Position numbers and translations under genes: made by a program. A model generated the notes under the pieces. The model made no database searches, was not told the DNA's origin, and saw nothing but the letters and a program-made list of their open reading frames with translations. Of a stretch of 6,982 bases of DNA, positions 6,751 through 6,982 are shown piece by piece. Within the stretch, counting starts at the first letter, position 1, and each line of letters starts with the position of its first letter. The stretch comes from Bacteroidota bacterium (GTDB lineage: Bacteria > Bacteroidota > Bacteroidia > Bacteroidales > Prolixibacteraceae): positions 1 through 6,982 of the forward strand of contig JAEYNZ010000159.1 in assembly GCA_023412195.1 (NCBI GenBank), given 5' to 3'.

Positions 6751-6890
6751 CCGGATAATATTTGAGATTTCTCCCTACGGTGGAATTGACGGTGTTTTCA
6801 GAACTATTGTTTTGGGAGGGGTAGGTTGGCGGCTTCGCCTCCAAACTACCCCTCCCACATATTTGAATAACTGATTGTCATCCCGAGTTT
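6745..6890. repeat. Dispersed intergenic repeat with central 21-bp stem-loop (second copy)
   Basis: The centre is a stem-loop: 6813-6833 and 6837-6857 are reverse complements at 19 of 21 positions around a 3-nt ttc loop, with the GC-rich arm tgggaggggtag. Left of it, 6761-6790 is the inverted counterpart of the gtcatctcgaacg... segment at 35-64 (23 of 30 identical), and ccgga at 6751-6755 may be the counterpart of ccgga at 87-91. Right of it, aataactgattgtcatc and cga repeat 24-43, after which this copy diverges into unrelated sequence. A complete element would therefore have inverted halves flanking a hairpin. It contains no protein, so it would need a partner enzyme encoded elsewhere, or act as a transcript-end or genome-architecture repeat. 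Confidence 0.75.
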
Positions 6891-6905
6891 TAACCCCAAA
6901 TAAAA

Positions 6906-6982
6906 ATGGGTCACAATGCTGATATGACAGGGAATGAAGTTTATATTTATAAATGTCTCTTCCTGGTTATTTCTTGTGCCTT
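6906..6982 (+). CDS. Possible start of a lipoprotein-like gene, cut by the window end
   Basis: From the ATG at 6906 (or in frame at 6924) a frame stays open to the window end. From 6924 it reads MTGNEVYIYKCLFLVISCA, where a lysine followed by a short hydrophobic run and V-I-S-C resembles a bacterial lipoprotein signal with its lipobox Cys. Only about 25 codons are visible, there is no clear ribosome site, and open frames of this length are common by chance. The in-frame TAA at 6891 bounds it upstream. Confidence 0.15.
   Translation, partial: MGHNADMTGNEVYIYKCLFLVISCA

Noticed and set aside
6813..6857. The strong stem-loop as a plain intrinsic terminator of rhaB
   Set aside because: No T-run follows on the plus strand, it is about 300 bases past the gene, and the same sequence recurs at the window start in repeat context.
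1..6982. A defence island, biosynthetic cluster or other new multi-gene system
   Set aside because: The four sound genes encode a sugar kinase and three unrelated envelope or membrane proteins, with separate terminators or promoters; nothing links them functionally.

Overview
The window looks like a chromosomal segment of a Bacteroidota bacterium, probably from the Bacteroidales/Marinilabiliales side of the phylum. Three things point there: a secreted protein with a C-terminal type IX secretion (T9SS) sorting domain, a DUF4412-type exported protein, and Bacteroidota-style promoter boxes (TTTG, about 20 nt, TAnnTTTG) in place of E. coli-like ones. The DNA is AT-leaning, and Shine-Dalgarno sequences are weak or absent, which also fits. 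Genus and species cannot be read from the sequence.

Layout. Positions 1-432 hold no convincing gene. They contain the right-hand part of a dispersed palindromic repeat (1-65), a short perfect hairpin next to an 8-bp palindrome (114-143), a striking 11-bp-periodic array that turns back on itself as a long imperfect hairpin (191-298), and a minus-strand intrinsic terminator (338-376). Three minus-strand genes follow. The first (433-2142) encodes a multi-spanning membrane protein of unknown function with about 108-residue helical repeats. The second (2313-3668) encodes a T9SS-sorted secreted protein with six Tyr-rich YD-like repeats. The third (3862-4839) encodes an exported DUF4412-like protein. 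A clear terminator (2249-2289) separates the first two, and the 2313-3668 gene has its own good promoter, so the three are probably not one tight operon.

From the divergent intergenic region 4840-5038 the plus strand carries a complete rhamnulokinase gene, rhaB (5039-6514). No other rhamnose gene is visible. Past rhaB there is a doubtful 77-codon ORF (6514-6747), a weak AT-rich hairpin, and then a second, fuller copy of the dispersed repeat with a 21-bp GC-rich stem-loop (6745-6890). The last 77 bases may begin a lipoprotein-like reading frame, but this is very uncertain.

How the genes work together: RhaB is a cytoplasmic sugar kinase, while the three minus-strand products are membrane or exported proteins. 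Nothing in the sequence ties them into one pathway. I see no defence system, mobile-element transposase, CRISPR array, rRNA or tRNA. The least explained items are the 11-bp inverted array, the repeat element present at both window ends, and the repeat-containing membrane protein.
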